A stretch of DNA of 64,000 bases from Rhodobacteraceae bacterium EL129 (lineage in GTDB: Bacteria; Pseudomonadota; Alphaproteobacteria; Rhodobacterales; Rhodobacteraceae), in contig ONZJ01000002.1 of NCBI GenBank assembly GCA_900313005.1, positions 1,628,996 through 1,692,995 on the forward strand. The letters run 5' to 3'. Position numbers and translations under genes: made by a program. Under the pieces are notes generated by a model, which searched no databases, was not told the DNA's origin, and saw only the letters and a program-made list of their open reading frames with translations. Shown here piece after piece: positions 34,479-43,338 of the stretch; positions within the stretch are counted from its first letter, which is position 1; each line of letters opens with the position of its first letter.

Positions 34479-35465
34479 TCAGCGCCTCTTGCGAGACGGG
34501 CGCGTGGCTTGCAGCACTTTGAACTTCGTGGTGCCTGCGATTTCGTCAACCTGCGCGAAGTGTTGACGCAGAGTATCTTCATACGGCAGGTGACGGTTGG
34601 CCACCATCCAGAATTGCCCAGACGGGGCTAGCAAACGCGCGGCACTGGCAATAAACGCACGCCCCAGATCAGGGTCGGCTGCGCGATCCGTGTGAAACGG
34701 CGGGTTTGAGATCACCGCGTCCAGTCGCCCCGGTGCGGTCCAGGTGGTGGCATCCGCCCAATGAACGCTAAGCCGGGTATCCTGCACATTCTGGCACGCA
34801 CAGTCGCAGGCTGCGCGATCTGCCTCGACCAGATGTAGGATCTGCACGGTCTCTCTCTCCAGCGCACGAGCGGACAAATATCCCCAACCGCCCCCAAGGT
34901 CCGCCACATTTGCCCCCAGTTTGGTAGGCAAGTGATCCGCCAGCATGCGAGAGCCCGGATCAACCCCCTCCGCCGAAAATACACCCGGGGCGGTAACAAA
35001 ACCGTCCACCGTGGTTTTGGCCTCGACCAACCAGTCCTCAAACGCAGAGCTGGCGTCAAACCAGAACAATTTACCATGTGCCTTGGACAGCGGAAACGAC
35101 ACATCCGTGCGCTTTCGGCAGGCCTTCAGGATGCTTTCGGCACCGTCTGTCTTGGCCCCGTCGACGATGATCACCCCATCCGTGACTGAGGACGCCAACG
35201 CGATGGTCCCCTGAGCCAGGGCCTTGGCGCGTGGTACGGCAATGACAGACATGACGTATCGGCCTTCGGGTGCGACACAAACGGTGTATCCCTGCCCCTC
35301 AAACGCTCGAAAATCAGGATACAACCCGGTGATGATATCCGTGCGATCCTGCGGCAGCGCAGACAAGTCTTCGCCCGCACGGGCTGAGAACACGGCAATG
35401 CGGCCCTCCTCCGGCAGAGCAACCCCACCGTCGGCCAGCGCCAAGGAAAGGCGGGTGGCAAGCAC
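34479..35465 (-). CDS. RsmC-like 16S rRNA guanine-N2 methyltransferase
   Basis: A 328-residue S-adenosylmethionine enzyme. The C-terminal half has the SAM-binding motif VADLGGGWGYLSARAL and the catalytic NPPFHTD, the pattern of RsmC, which methylates G1207 of 16S rRNA, and of related RlmG. The N-terminal half is a degenerate methyltransferase fold, as in RsmC. The start is GTG directly after an in-frame TAG, so no longer form is possible. clpS is 28 bases upstream and the SDR gene 45 bases downstream on the same strand. Confidence 0.85.
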   Translation of the reverse strand: MLATRLSLALADGGVALPEEGRIAVFSARAGEDLSALPQDRTDIITGLYPDFRAFEGQGYTVCVAPEGRYVMSVIAVPRAKALAQGTIALASSVTDGVIIVDGAKTDGAESILKACRKRTDVSFPLSKAHGKLFWFDASSAFEDWLVEAKTTVDGFVTAPGVFSAEGVDPGSRMLADHLPTKLGANVADLGGGWGYLSARALERETVQILHLVEADRAACDCACQNVQDTRLSVHWADATTWTAPGRLDAVISNPPFHTDRAADPDLGRAFIASAARLLAPSGQFWMVANRHLPYEDTLRQHFAQVDEIAGTTKFKVLQATRPSRKRR

Positions 35466-35493
35466 CTAGATGTTTTCCATCAAACGAGGCATG

Positions 35494-35832
35494 TCACTCT
35501 TTTTCCATGGTGCACTGCAGCGGATGCTGGTGCTGGCGCGCAAAGTCCATGACCTGCGCCACTTTGGTTTCGGCGATTTCATGGGAAAAGACCCCCACGA
35601 CCGCAACACCTTTCTTATGGACGGTCAGCATGATCTCGAACGCCTCGGCATGGGTCATGTTGAAAAAACGCTCCAACACGGCCACGACAAATTCCATTGG
35701 CGTATAATCATCATTCAGCAGCATCACCTTGTACAAAGGTGGCCGCTTGGTTTTAGGCTTTGTTTCGACGACGACCGAGGTGTCGTTGTCATCGTCCGAG
35801 GGCCCTGCCATGATGATTTTATCTAGGATCAT
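35494..35832 (-). CDS. clpS: ATP-dependent Clp protease adaptor ClpS
   Basis: ClpS binds N-degrons and delivers them to ClpAP. The 112-residue protein has a disordered acidic N-terminus and the core motifs [17 protein letters not shown] and [17 protein letters not shown], with the hydrophobic pocket residues in place. A start 21 bases later (35811) is possible but has no better ribosome site. clpA is not in the window. aat, which creates such N-degrons, is at 6.5 kb. Confidence 0.95.
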   Translation of the reverse strand: MILDKIIMAGPSDDDNDTSVVVETKPKTKRPPLYKVMLLNDDYTPMEFVVAVLERFFNMTHAEAFEIMLTVHKKGVAVVGVFSHEIAETKVAQVMDFARQHQHPLQCTMEKE

Positions 35833-35905
35833 ATCTTGAACTGTGACGGTTGGTCAGGGGTCTATATAACCTTTGCAGCCCATTAGAAAAGGGGCCATCT
35901 CACCC

Positions 35906-36616
35906 ATGGTTGAAATGACGCAGAAATTAACGACCGTCGCCTTTGATGCTGATGACACGCTTTGGCACAACGAACGTTTCTTTCACCTGACCCACGCGCG
36001 CTTTGCCGCATTGCTGAGCGAATACGCCGAGCCTCAAACGCTGATGTCTAGACTGGAGGACGCAGAGAGACGGAATCTTGGGCACTACGGCTATGGCATC
36101 AAGGGCTTTGTCCTGTCGATGATTGAAACCGCCATTGAGGTGACCGAGGAGCGGGTGCCCGCATCGGTAATTGCCCAGCTGATTGACGCGGGTCAGGAAA
36201 TGCTGAAACACCCTATCGAACTGCTGCCCCACGCCCGAAACGCGGTTGAAACGGTGGCACAAACGCATCGTGTCATGTTGATCACCAAAGGAGACCTTCT
36301 GGATCAGGAGCGTAAACTTGCGCAATCCGGGTTAGGTGATCTTTTTGACGGGGTCGAGATCGTCAGCCACAAGACCACACCGGTATACATCGACGTGTTT
36401 CAGCGCCATTGCAACGGGGCTGCAAATGCGATGATGATCGGGAATTCGCTACGGTCCGACGTAAACCCGGTCATTGAGGCGGGCGGTTGGGGAGTGTACG
36501 TCCCGCACGAGCTCAACTGGGCCTTGGAACATGATACCGCCCCCGAAGGTGCGACGCGATATCGCACGCTGCCTAATCTTTCGTATCTTGCGGAATTAGT
36601 GGCTGAGATTGGGTAG
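35906..36616 (+). CDS. HAD-family hydrolase
   Basis: A 236-residue haloacid-dehalogenase-like phosphatase. Motif I is FDADDTLW (catalytic Asp-x-Asp), motif II is MLITKGD, and motif IV is MIGNSLRSDVNPVIEAGGWGVYVP, all intact. The helical cap between motifs I and II is of the C1 type. The substrate is not identified. The ATG at 35906 has AAAAGGGG 12 bases upstream; ATG at 35915 is an alternative. Confidence 0.88.
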   Translation: MVEMTQKLTTVAFDADDTLWHNERFFHLTHARFAALLSEYAEPQTLMSRLEDAERRNLGHYGYGIKGFVLSMIETAIEVTEERVPASVIAQLIDAGQEMLKHPIELLPHARNAVETVAQTHRVMLITKGDLLDQERKLAQSGLGDLFDGVEIVSHKTTPVYIDVFQRHCNGAANAMMIGNSLRSDVNPVIEAGGWGVYVPHELNWALEHDTAPEGATRYRTLPNLSYLAELVAEIG

Positions 36617-36727
36617 AGCCCCAGTCACACCCGATCACAGGCGTGTCAGGCCCCCTGTCTTTTTGAAACCACCAGGCCATCTCCTGCGTATGTACTATAT
36701 TGAAACCAAAACTCGAGGAGAGTTCTC

Positions 36728-36847
36728 ATGCGTATTCTGACAATGATCATCACTGCAGGCCTGCTGGCCGTATCTACCACATCCGCTGTTCAGGCCGACG
36801 GCCACAGTGGGAGCAAATGTGTGCCATTCGGTTGCCACGACCGCTAG
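36728..36847 (+). CDS. Small secreted peptide (39 residues)
   Basis: A 39-residue peptide, below the usual size cutoff. It has a signal sequence (about residues 1-23, ending VQA) and a mature tail of about 16 residues with two Cys (KCVPFGCHDR). GAGGAGAG lies about six bases before the ATG, and a terminator follows 22 bases after the stop, so a translated transcript is likely. Function unknown; the two Cys could form a disulfide. Confidence 0.6.
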   Translation: MRILTMIITAGLLAVSTTSAVQADGHSGSKCVPFGCHDR

Positions 36848-36868
36848 TAAGTCCCGATATCACATTGG

Positions 36869-36900
36869 AAAGCCCCGATGCGCTCGCGCCGGGGTTTTTT
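36869..36900 (+). terminator. Rho-independent terminator after the small peptide gene
   Basis: A stem based on AAAGCCCCG and CGGGGTTTT with a 12-base loop and a run of six T. It serves the plus strand; mfd ends 24 bases further on the other strand. Confidence 0.8.
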
Positions 36901-36923
36901 CATTTCCCAGCGAAAGAATGTTA

Positions 36924-39900
36924 TCAGCCTTTGGCTTTTCGCTTTTTCTTTTCGGCAACGACTTTTTCAGCCAAATCGCGAGCGATGGCAAAGGCCCCTT
37001 TGATCTTATCGCTTTCCTTACGCCAGTCGCGCCGCACGACGATCTTGTTGTCACGAACCTTGGCCAGTCCATTCTGGGCCTGGATGAATTCCACCAATCC
37101 TTGAGGCGATGCAAATTTGTCATTGTGAAACTGGATAGTGCCTCCCTTGGGGCCGCCATCCAGTTTGGCTATACCGGCTTTCTTGCACATTGCCTTGATC
37201 CGTACGATCAGCATCAGCATGTTGACTTCCTTGGGCAGTTTCCCAAAGCGATCAATCAGTTCGGCTGCAAAACCCTCCAGCTCAACTTTGCTTTGTAGGC
37301 CGCTGAGACGGCGGTACAAACCCAAACGCACATCCAGATCAGGCACATAATCTGCCGGGATTAAAACCGGTACACCTAGATTGATCTGGGGTGCCCATTG
37401 ATCGTCTGCTTCGGACAGACCTTCCAGTTCTCCAGCTTTGATCTTGGCAATCGCCTCTTCGAGCATGGACTGATAAAGCTCATAGCCCACATCCCGCATT
37501 TGGCCGGATTGCTCCTCACCAAGCAGATTGCCGGCCCCTCGGATATCGAGATCTTGGCTGGCCAATGTGAACCCTGCCCCAAGCGTGTCCAGTGATCCCA
37601 GAACTCGCAGCCGTTTCTCGGCCGTAGGTGTCAGTGGCACGCGCGGTTTGGTGGTTAGATATGCATAGGCGCGGGTTTTGGATCGACCCACCCGGCCCCG
37701 GATCTGGTAGAGCTGCGCCAGCCCGAACATATCTGCACGGTGAATGACCATGGTGTTGGCCGTGGGAATATCCAGACCCGATTCCACAATCGTGGTGGCC
37801 ACTAACACATCGTATTTGCCGTCATAAAACGCATTCATCCGGTCATCCAGCTCGCCGGCCGCCATCTGCCCATGCGCCACCACGTAGGATACTTCGGGTA
37901 CCTGTGTTTTCAGAAAGTCCTCGATCTCCGGCAGGTCCTTGATCCGGGGCACCACATAGAAGGACTGCCCACCGCGATAATGTTCGCGCAAAAGCGCCTC
38001 GCGGATGGTGACGGAATCAAACTCACTCACGTAGGTCCGGATTGACAGACGGTCCACGGGGGGTGTGCCAATGATACTAAGATCGCGCACGCCGCTGAGG
38101 CTCAGCTGCAAAGTCCGCGGGATTGGTGTGGCTGTCAGGGTCAGCACATGCACGTCAGATCGTAGCGCCTTAAGGCGTTCCTTGTGGCCCACACCAAAGC
38201 GCTGCTCTTCGTCAATAACCAACAGACCCAGGTCCTTGAATCGGATATTTTTGGCCAGCAGGGCGTGTGTGCCCACCACGATATCCACCTGCCCGTTCGC
38301 CATGCCTTCGCGATTCTTGTTGGCGTCCCCCGCTGACACGAACCGGGACAAGGGTCGCACGGTCACAGGAAATCCACGGAATCGTTCGGCAAAGCTCTGG
38401 TAATGCTGCCGCGCCAACAGCGTTGTCGGTGCAATCACCGCCACCTGCTTGCCGCTCATCGCCGTGACAAAGGCCGCTCGCATGGCCACCTCCGTCTTGC
38501 CAAAGCCCACATCACCACAGACCAAACGGTCCATCGGAGTGCCTGCTTCCAGATCGCTCAGCACATCTTCGATCGCGCGCAGCTGATCATCGGTTTCCTG
38601 ATAGGGAAACCGCGTGGCAAACTCCTCCCACGCATGGTGCTCAGGTTCCATCACAGGGGCCCTGCGCAGGGCACGTTCGGCCGCAATACGGATCAGCTTA
38701 TCGGCCATCTCTCGGATGCGTTCCTTGAGCTTGGCCTTTTTCGATTGCCAAGCCCCGCCCCCTAATCGGTCCAGCAGGCCCTCGTCATGGCCATAGCGGC
38801 TGAGCAGTTCAATATTTTCCACGGGCAGATAAAGCGTTGAGCTTTCGGCATATTCCAGCTTAAGACATTCATGCGCAGCCCCGGCTGCGGTGATCACCTC
38901 AAGCCCATGATACCGCCCGATGCCATGATCAACGTGCACGACCAGATCACCGGGCGACAGCGATTGTACTTCACTCAGGAAATTCTCGGCGCGGCGTTTG
39001 CGTTTAGGGGCGCGGATCAGGCGATCACCCAGAATATCCTGTTCGGCAATCACGGTCAGTTTCGGCGCCGCAAAGCCGTGCTCCAGAGGCCATACCGCAA
39101 GATGCAGCCCGTGTTGACCAATGGAGGTGGCGGCTTTGACCGTCACAGCTCCGATTAACCCTTCGTCTTCCAGAAGACCTTCCATCCGCTCTCGTGCGCC
39201 TTCTGAGTAAGAGGCGAGCAACACCGGTCCTTCGGCCATGCGAGCGTTAATATGATCCTTCAACGCCCCGAAAAGGCTGATGGATTCCTGTTGGCGCTCG
39301 GGCGCAAAATTGCGGCCAATGCGGCCCCCAGCATCAATCACGCCAAGGCCCGTCGCCAGTGGCAACGGAACCAGCTGCAATACCCGCCGGTCCCCCAATG
39401 CCGCCCCCCACGCCGCATCATCCAGATACAGAAGCTCGGGCGAAATGGGTTTGTAGACCGTATCACCACGCCCCTTCTGGCTGAGCGCATGTTGGCGCGT
39501 TTCATATTGATCGCTCACCGCGTCCCAGCGGGCCAAACGGGCTGCATCCACTTGATCATCCAGGGAAACAGACACGCCCGGCAGATAATCAAAAAGGGTT
39601 TCCAACTGCTCATGGAAAAATGGCAGCCAGTGTTCAATCCCTTGATGTTTACGTCCAGCGCTGACCGCCTCATACAGAGGGTCTTCTCCACCGCCTGCCC
39701 CGAACGCAATGCGGTAGTTCTGACGAAACCGCGTGATGGCGGCCTCGTCTAGAATCACCTCGGACACGGGAGCCAGTTCAATCATATCCAGCTTTTCAGT
39801 CGTCCGCTGCGTGGCCGGGTCAAACCGGCGGATGCCGTCCAGTACGTCGCCAAAGAGATCTAGCCGTACCGGACCGGTGTCTCCGGGCGGGTAGATATCA

Positions 39901-40385
39901 ATAATCCCTCCGCGCACGGCGTAGTCACCCGGCTCCAACACCGTGGGTGCCTGCGAAAACCCCATCCGCGCCAGAAAAGACCGCAGGGCCGCTTCGTCAA
40001 TCTGATAGTCCACCCGGGCTGAGAACGCGGCTTCGCGCAAAACTGTGCGGGCAGGCACCCGCTGCGAGACAGCGTTCAGCGTCGTCAACAACACATATTG
40101 CGCGGGCATGCCATGCACCAACCCCGCCAGCGTCGCCATGCGGGTCGCCGAGATATCGGCGTTTGGCGAGGTCCGATCGTAAGGCAGACAGTCCCACCCC
40201 GGAAACTGCACCACGGGCATGTCGGGGGCAAAGAACTGCAAGGCCTCGGCCATGGCCGCCATGCGCTTATCGTCGCGTGCGACATGCACGACTGGGGCTG
40301 CGGATTGTTCAATCTCGCGCAGGATCAGGCGGGCATCATAGCCTTCGGGCGCGCCACTGACGGTTATGTGTTTCGGGGATGTCAT
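36924..40385 (-). CDS. mfd: Transcription-repair coupling factor
   Basis: Mfd removes RNA polymerase stalled at DNA lesions and recruits UvrA. The 1153-residue protein has the N-terminal UvrB-homology module, the RNA-polymerase-interacting domain (about residues 480-570, SPGDLVVHVDHGIGRYHGLE), the helicase motor with Walker A GDVGFGKT and the DEEQRFGV box, and the C-terminal TRCF domain. Length is complete. The unknown membrane-protein gene is 25 bases upstream on the same strand. Confidence 0.97.
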   Translation of the reverse strand: MTSPKHITVSGAPEGYDARLILREIEQSAAPVVHVARDDKRMAAMAEALQFFAPDMPVVQFPGWDCLPYDRTSPNADISATRMATLAGLVHGMPAQYVLLTTLNAVSQRVPARTVLREAAFSARVDYQIDEAALRSFLARMGFSQAPTVLEPGDYAVRGGIIDIYPPGDTGPVRLDLFGDVLDGIRRFDPATQRTTEKLDMIELAPVSEVILDEAAITRFRQNYRIAFGAGGGEDPLYEAVSAGRKHQGIEHWLPFFHEQLETLFDYLPGVSVSLDDQVDAARLARWDAVSDQYETRQHALSQKGRGDTVYKPISPELLYLDDAAWGAALGDRRVLQLVPLPLATGLGVIDAGGRIGRNFAPERQQESISLFGALKDHINARMAEGPVLLASYSEGARERMEGLLEDEGLIGAVTVKAATSIGQHGLHLAVWPLEHGFAAPKLTVIAEQDILGDRLIRAPKRKRRAENFLSEVQSLSPGDLVVHVDHGIGRYHGLEVITAAGAAHECLKLEYAESSTLYLPVENIELLSRYGHDEGLLDRLGGGAWQSKKAKLKERIREMADKLIRIAAERALRRAPVMEPEHHAWEEFATRFPYQETDDQLRAIEDVLSDLEAGTPMDRLVCGDVGFGKTEVAMRAAFVTAMSGKQVAVIAPTTLLARQHYQSFAERFRGFPVTVRPLSRFVSAGDANKNREGMANGQVDIVVGTHALLAKNIRFKDLGLLVIDEEQRFGVGHKERLKALRSDVHVLTLTATPIPRTLQLSLSGVRDLSIIGTPPVDRLSIRTYVSEFDSVTIREALLREHYRGGQSFYVVPRIKDLPEIEDFLKTQVPEVSYVVAHGQMAAGELDDRMNAFYDGKYDVLVATTIVESGLDIPTANTMVIHRADMFGLAQLYQIRGRVGRSKTRAYAYLTTKPRVPLTPTAEKRLRVLGSLDTLGAGFTLASQDLDIRGAGNLLGEEQSGQMRDVGYELYQSMLEEAIAKIKAGELEGLSEADDQWAPQINLGVPVLIPADYVPDLDVRLGLYRRLSGLQSKVELEGFAAELIDRFGKLPKEVNMLMLIVRIKAMCKKAGIAKLDGGPKGGTIQFHNDKFASPQGLVEFIQAQNGLAKVRDNKIVVRRDWRKESDKIKGAFAIARDLAEKVVAEKKKRKAKG

Positions 40386-40410
40386 ACGCTTCTATGCCGC
40401 GTGGGCCGGA

Positions 40411-40938
40411 TTAGAACAACACGCTGGCGGTCATGTTTTGCAACATCCCCCAGATCGCGGTGACAAAAATGGACAGCATACCGATGATCTGGGTGAACGT
40501 CCGATGCTTGGACAAGCGTTTGTACAGCGCTTCGCCCACAGGTTCTTCGCGTCGTATCTTGGTGGCGGTCGACAAAGACAAAAGCCCAACAAGAGACGTC
40601 GGGAACCCAAGCAAGAACATCGCCTGGGCAAATTCGTTGCGATAGACGAACCCCAGCAAGGCCATCACCGTGAGGGCAAAACAGACAAAGCCTGCCAAAA
40701 GTAACCCGGATTGCTCGCCGATGTGCAGGATGCGGTTGACGTTGATCCTGACCAAATCCACCACATCATCGGCGGCTTCACCATCTTGTTCCTTGCGCGC
40801 GCGCTGCACCATGTCCCATGGAACACCCAGCACCCAATAGCTGATCGAAGACCACAGCACAGCCAGCGCGATCCAGAACCAGAGGTTCGAGAAGCTGCGC
40901 ATGTCAATCAGTTCAAAAACGCTTTCGTACCAGTCCAC
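40411..40938 (-). CDS. Conserved alphaproteobacterial membrane protein of unknown function
   Basis: A 175-residue inner-membrane protein with about four hydrophobic segments (about residues 19-37, 78-98, 104-125 and 150-168) and charged loops (VQRARKEQDGEAADDVVDLV). I recall homologues being labelled a component of the SufBCD complex; nothing in this sequence (no Cys, no ATPase motif) or its neighbourhood supports that. It is probably co-transcribed with mfd, which starts 25 bases downstream. Function unknown. Confidence 0.72.
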   Translation of the reverse strand: MDWYESVFELIDMRSFSNLWFWIALAVLWSSISYWVLGVPWDMVQRARKEQDGEAADDVVDLVRINVNRILHIGEQSGLLLAGFVCFALTVMALLGFVYRNEFAQAMFLLGFPTSLVGLLSLSTATKIRREEPVGEALYKRLSKHRTFTQIIGMLSIFVTAIWGMLQNMTASVLF

Positions 40939-41055
40939 TGCCTGTCGCCTCGGATGATTTGGCCTCTCTTACCCTTGCCACGCGGCAATTCCTACCCTTG
41001 AGATGCGGGAAATTCCATGTCACTCAGGGCGGACCACAACGAGAAAGGCAATTTC

Positions 41056-42051
41056 ATGCGCCCGACCCTTGGCCCCTTCCCCAAAACCCGTCTGCGCCGA
41101 CCCCGACAATCGGCAGCGATTCGGGCCTTGGTGGCAGAGAATTGCTTGTCCGCGGCTGATATGATCTGGCCAGTGTTTGTGCGCGATGGGGAAGGCGTGG
41201 AAGAGCCTGTGCCCTCCATGCCCGGAGTTATGCGCCGGTCTGTCGACAAAGTGGTCGAGGCTGCGCGCGAAGCCGCGGATTTGGGCATTCCTGCAATTTG
41301 TCTGTTTCCTTACACCGATGCCTCCAAACGCACATCAGATTGCGCCGAAGCCTGGAACCCCGACAACCTGTCAAACCGGGCCACCCGCGCAATCAAGGCC
41401 GCGGTGCCGGATATCGCGATCATGACCGATGTGGCACTTGATCCCTATTCAGACACGGGCCATGACGGATTTGTGGTGGATGGTGAAATCCTCAACGACG
41501 AAACCAATGAGGCTTTGGTCAAGCAAGCCCTCAGTCAGGCCGAGGCGGGTGTGGACATCATAGGGCCATCGGACATGATGGATGGCCGGATCGGCGCATT
41601 GCGCGACGCGCTTGAAAGCCATAGCCACAAAAACACCCTGCTGCTCAGCTATGCGGCAAAGTACGCCAGCGCCTTTTACGGGCCGTTCCGCGATGCAGTC
41701 GGGGCCTCAGGCGCCCTGAAAGGTGACAAGAAGACCTATCAGATGAACCCGGCCAACACAGATGAGGCCCTGCGCTGCGTCGAACGCGATCTGGCCGAGG
41801 GGGCCGATATGGTGATGGTCAAACCCGGGATGCCCTATCTGGATATTTGCTGGCGGGTCAAAGAGAATTTTGGCGCGCCCACCTTTGCCTATCAGGTGTC
41901 CGGAGAATACGCGATGATCAAGGCTGCGGCGCAAAACGGCTGGATTGATGGCGACAAGGCCATGGTCGAGAGCCTGATGGCCTTCAAACGCGCCGGATGT
42001 GACGGCGTGTTAAGCTACTTCGCGCCGGATCTGGCCCGCGCGCTGGCCTAA
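41056..42051 (+). CDS. hemB: Delta-aminolevulinic acid dehydratase (porphobilinogen synthase)
   Basis: HemB condenses two 5-aminolevulinate to porphobilinogen. The 331-residue protein has both active-site Lys (SYAAKYAS and VMVKPGMPYLD). The metal-site segment reads DVALDPYSDTGHDG, with Asp and Ala where zinc enzymes have three Cys, so it is of the zinc-independent type known from Rhodobacter. The ATG at 41056 is chosen because AAAGG lies seven bases upstream; the reading from 41017 has no ribosome site. hemF is also in this window. Confidence 0.96.
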   Translation: MRPTLGPFPKTRLRRPRQSAAIRALVAENCLSAADMIWPVFVRDGEGVEEPVPSMPGVMRRSVDKVVEAAREAADLGIPAICLFPYTDASKRTSDCAEAWNPDNLSNRATRAIKAAVPDIAIMTDVALDPYSDTGHDGFVVDGEILNDETNEALVKQALSQAEAGVDIIGPSDMMDGRIGALRDALESHSHKNTLLLSYAAKYASAFYGPFRDAVGASGALKGDKKTYQMNPANTDEALRCVERDLAEGADMVMVKPGMPYLDICWRVKENFGAPTFAYQVSGEYAMIKAAAQNGWIDGDKAMVESLMAFKRAGCDGVLSYFAPDLARALA

Positions 42052-42233
42052 CACGTTTAGCGCAATACCTGGGGCATGAAGACAACTTGAAACCCGCGGA
42101 GCGGTTTAAGCGGTCCGTTGCCGGCTTCTCACAATCCCTAGTGACAGCGGTGCGCCCTGCCCCTATACTGTGTGGCAGACCGGGATGTAAAAATCCGGCA
42201 TATAACGTCAGGCAACAAAAAACGAGCAGGCTC

Positions 42234-42794
42234 ATGACACATCTTACGCGACGCACTTTTACCCTTGGTGCGCTTTCCGCGACACCGCTTTTAGCGGCTT
42301 GCGGCAACGGGGTGGGCAGCGACGGTGGCCCGCGTATCGACGCACGCGCAGACACCACACTGAACTACCTTTTCAACACATATCCCAACACGCGTGATCT
42401 GGCCGACAAGGCTGCGGGCATGCTGGTGATGCCATTGGTCACCGAAGCGGGCTTTATCGCAGGTGGCGGCTATGGCCGTGGCGCGCTGCGCATCGACGGC
42501 ACGACGGTTGACTATTATTCCGCAACCAAAGGCAGCGTAGGTTTGCAAATCGGCGCGCAGCAATTTGCGCACGTGCTGTTTTTCATGACCGAAGATGCCC
42601 TTTCGAAGTTCCGTCGCAGTTCCGGATGGGCCGCAGGGGCGGATATCGAATATGTCTTTAATGACCGGGGTGAAAACATCCGTGCGGAAACCACAACTTC
42701 AACCTCACCTGTTGTCGCCGTGATCTTTGGTCAGGCTGGACTGCTGGCCGGGGTCAGCCTTGAAGGCATGAAGTACAATCGCATCATCCCTTAA
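42234..42794 (+). CDS. YSC84-related lipoprotein
   Basis: A 186-residue exported protein. The N-terminus has a twin-arginine-like stretch (LTRRTFTLGAL) and a lipobox (LLAACG), so it is probably a lipid-anchored periplasmic protein. The rest matches the YSC84/Ysc84-like lipid-binding domain (AAGMLVMPLVTEAGFIAGG, VGLQIGAQQFAHVLFF, AVIFGQAGLLAGVSLEGMKYNRI). In eukaryotes this domain binds phosphoinositides; its bacterial role is unclear. AGCAGG precedes the chosen ATG; the longer reading to 42087 is rejected. Confidence 0.85.
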   Translation: MTHLTRRTFTLGALSATPLLAACGNGVGSDGGPRIDARADTTLNYLFNTYPNTRDLADKAAGMLVMPLVTEAGFIAGGGYGRGALRIDGTTVDYYSATKGSVGLQIGAQQFAHVLFFMTEDALSKFRRSSGWAAGADIEYVFNDRGENIRAETTTSTSPVVAVIFGQAGLLAGVSLEGMKYNRIIP

Positions 42795-42816
42795 ATCTGG
42801 ATGCAGCGAATTAGAT

Positions 42817-42850
42817 AACCCGCTTGTCCCTGGACTGGCGGGTTTTCTTT
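42817..42850 (+). terminator. Terminator after the YSC84-related gene
   Basis: AACCCGC pairs with GCGGGTT around a 14-base loop and is followed by TTCTTT. It also separates the convergent usg gene. Confidence 0.75.
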
Positions 42851-42865
42851 GAGGCGGTGCTGCCA

Positions 42866-43135
42866 TCAGTGAAGAGTAAACTCACCCACTACGTTTTGCC
42901 ATTCCCCTGCTGATACCATCTTGCGATGGGTAAACTTGACCGAGTGCAGGGGGCCATCGATTTCGCGCTGCCAGAATTCGACAAACTCGAACAATTTGGG
43001 ATGATCGGGAGCCAGATCGTACTCCTGCCAAATGAAGGTGTTCAGTACATGGCTATAGTCTGGCATGTGATAGAAAAACTCGGCAGTGGTAAGCCCATAT
43101 CCTTTGAGCATCAGTTCAGTTTCAGATTGCTGCAT
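42866..43135 (-). CDS. usg: Usg family protein
   Basis: An 89-residue protein matching Usg, first named from the trp region of Caulobacter (LKGYGLTTAEFFYHMPDY, IWQEYDLAPDHPKL, FWQREIDGPLHSV). Function is not established. In other alphaproteobacteria it often lies near trpF-trpB; no trp gene is in this window. It converges with the YSC84 gene and diverges from gyrA with about 200 bases between. Confidence 0.88.
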   Translation of the reverse strand: MQQSETELMLKGYGLTTAEFFYHMPDYSHVLNTFIWQEYDLAPDHPKLFEFVEFWQREIDGPLHSVKFTHRKMVSAGEWQNVVGEFTLH

Positions 43136-43263
43136 CCTTGCCTCCTTGGACGTCGTGTTTTTGCTTTTCTCTCTCCATCATGCCCAAAGAAAATTACTTT
43201 TCAATGAAAACAGAGTGTTAGCAGTGCGCGCGGGTGGCTGCCAACAAGGCCGACAGACAGGCA

Positions 43264-43293
43264 TTGCACCCTATATCCTGTCTCTGATATAGT
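43264..43293 (+). promoter_or_regulatory. Possible sigma-70-type promoter of gyrA
   Basis: TATAGT at 43288-43293 is one base from the -10 consensus; TTGCAC at 43264-43269 is a weak -35 with an 18-base spacer. It lies about 45 bases before the gyrA start. Confidence 0.3.
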
Positions 43294-43338
43294 TTTACCA
43301 ACAATATATAGACCCCTTTGAACAGGTCAGGCCACTAC

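Noticed and set aside
40411..40938. SufBCD complex component
   Set aside because: I recall this label for homologues, but the protein is a plain membrane protein with no Fe-S or ATPase motif and no suf neighbours.
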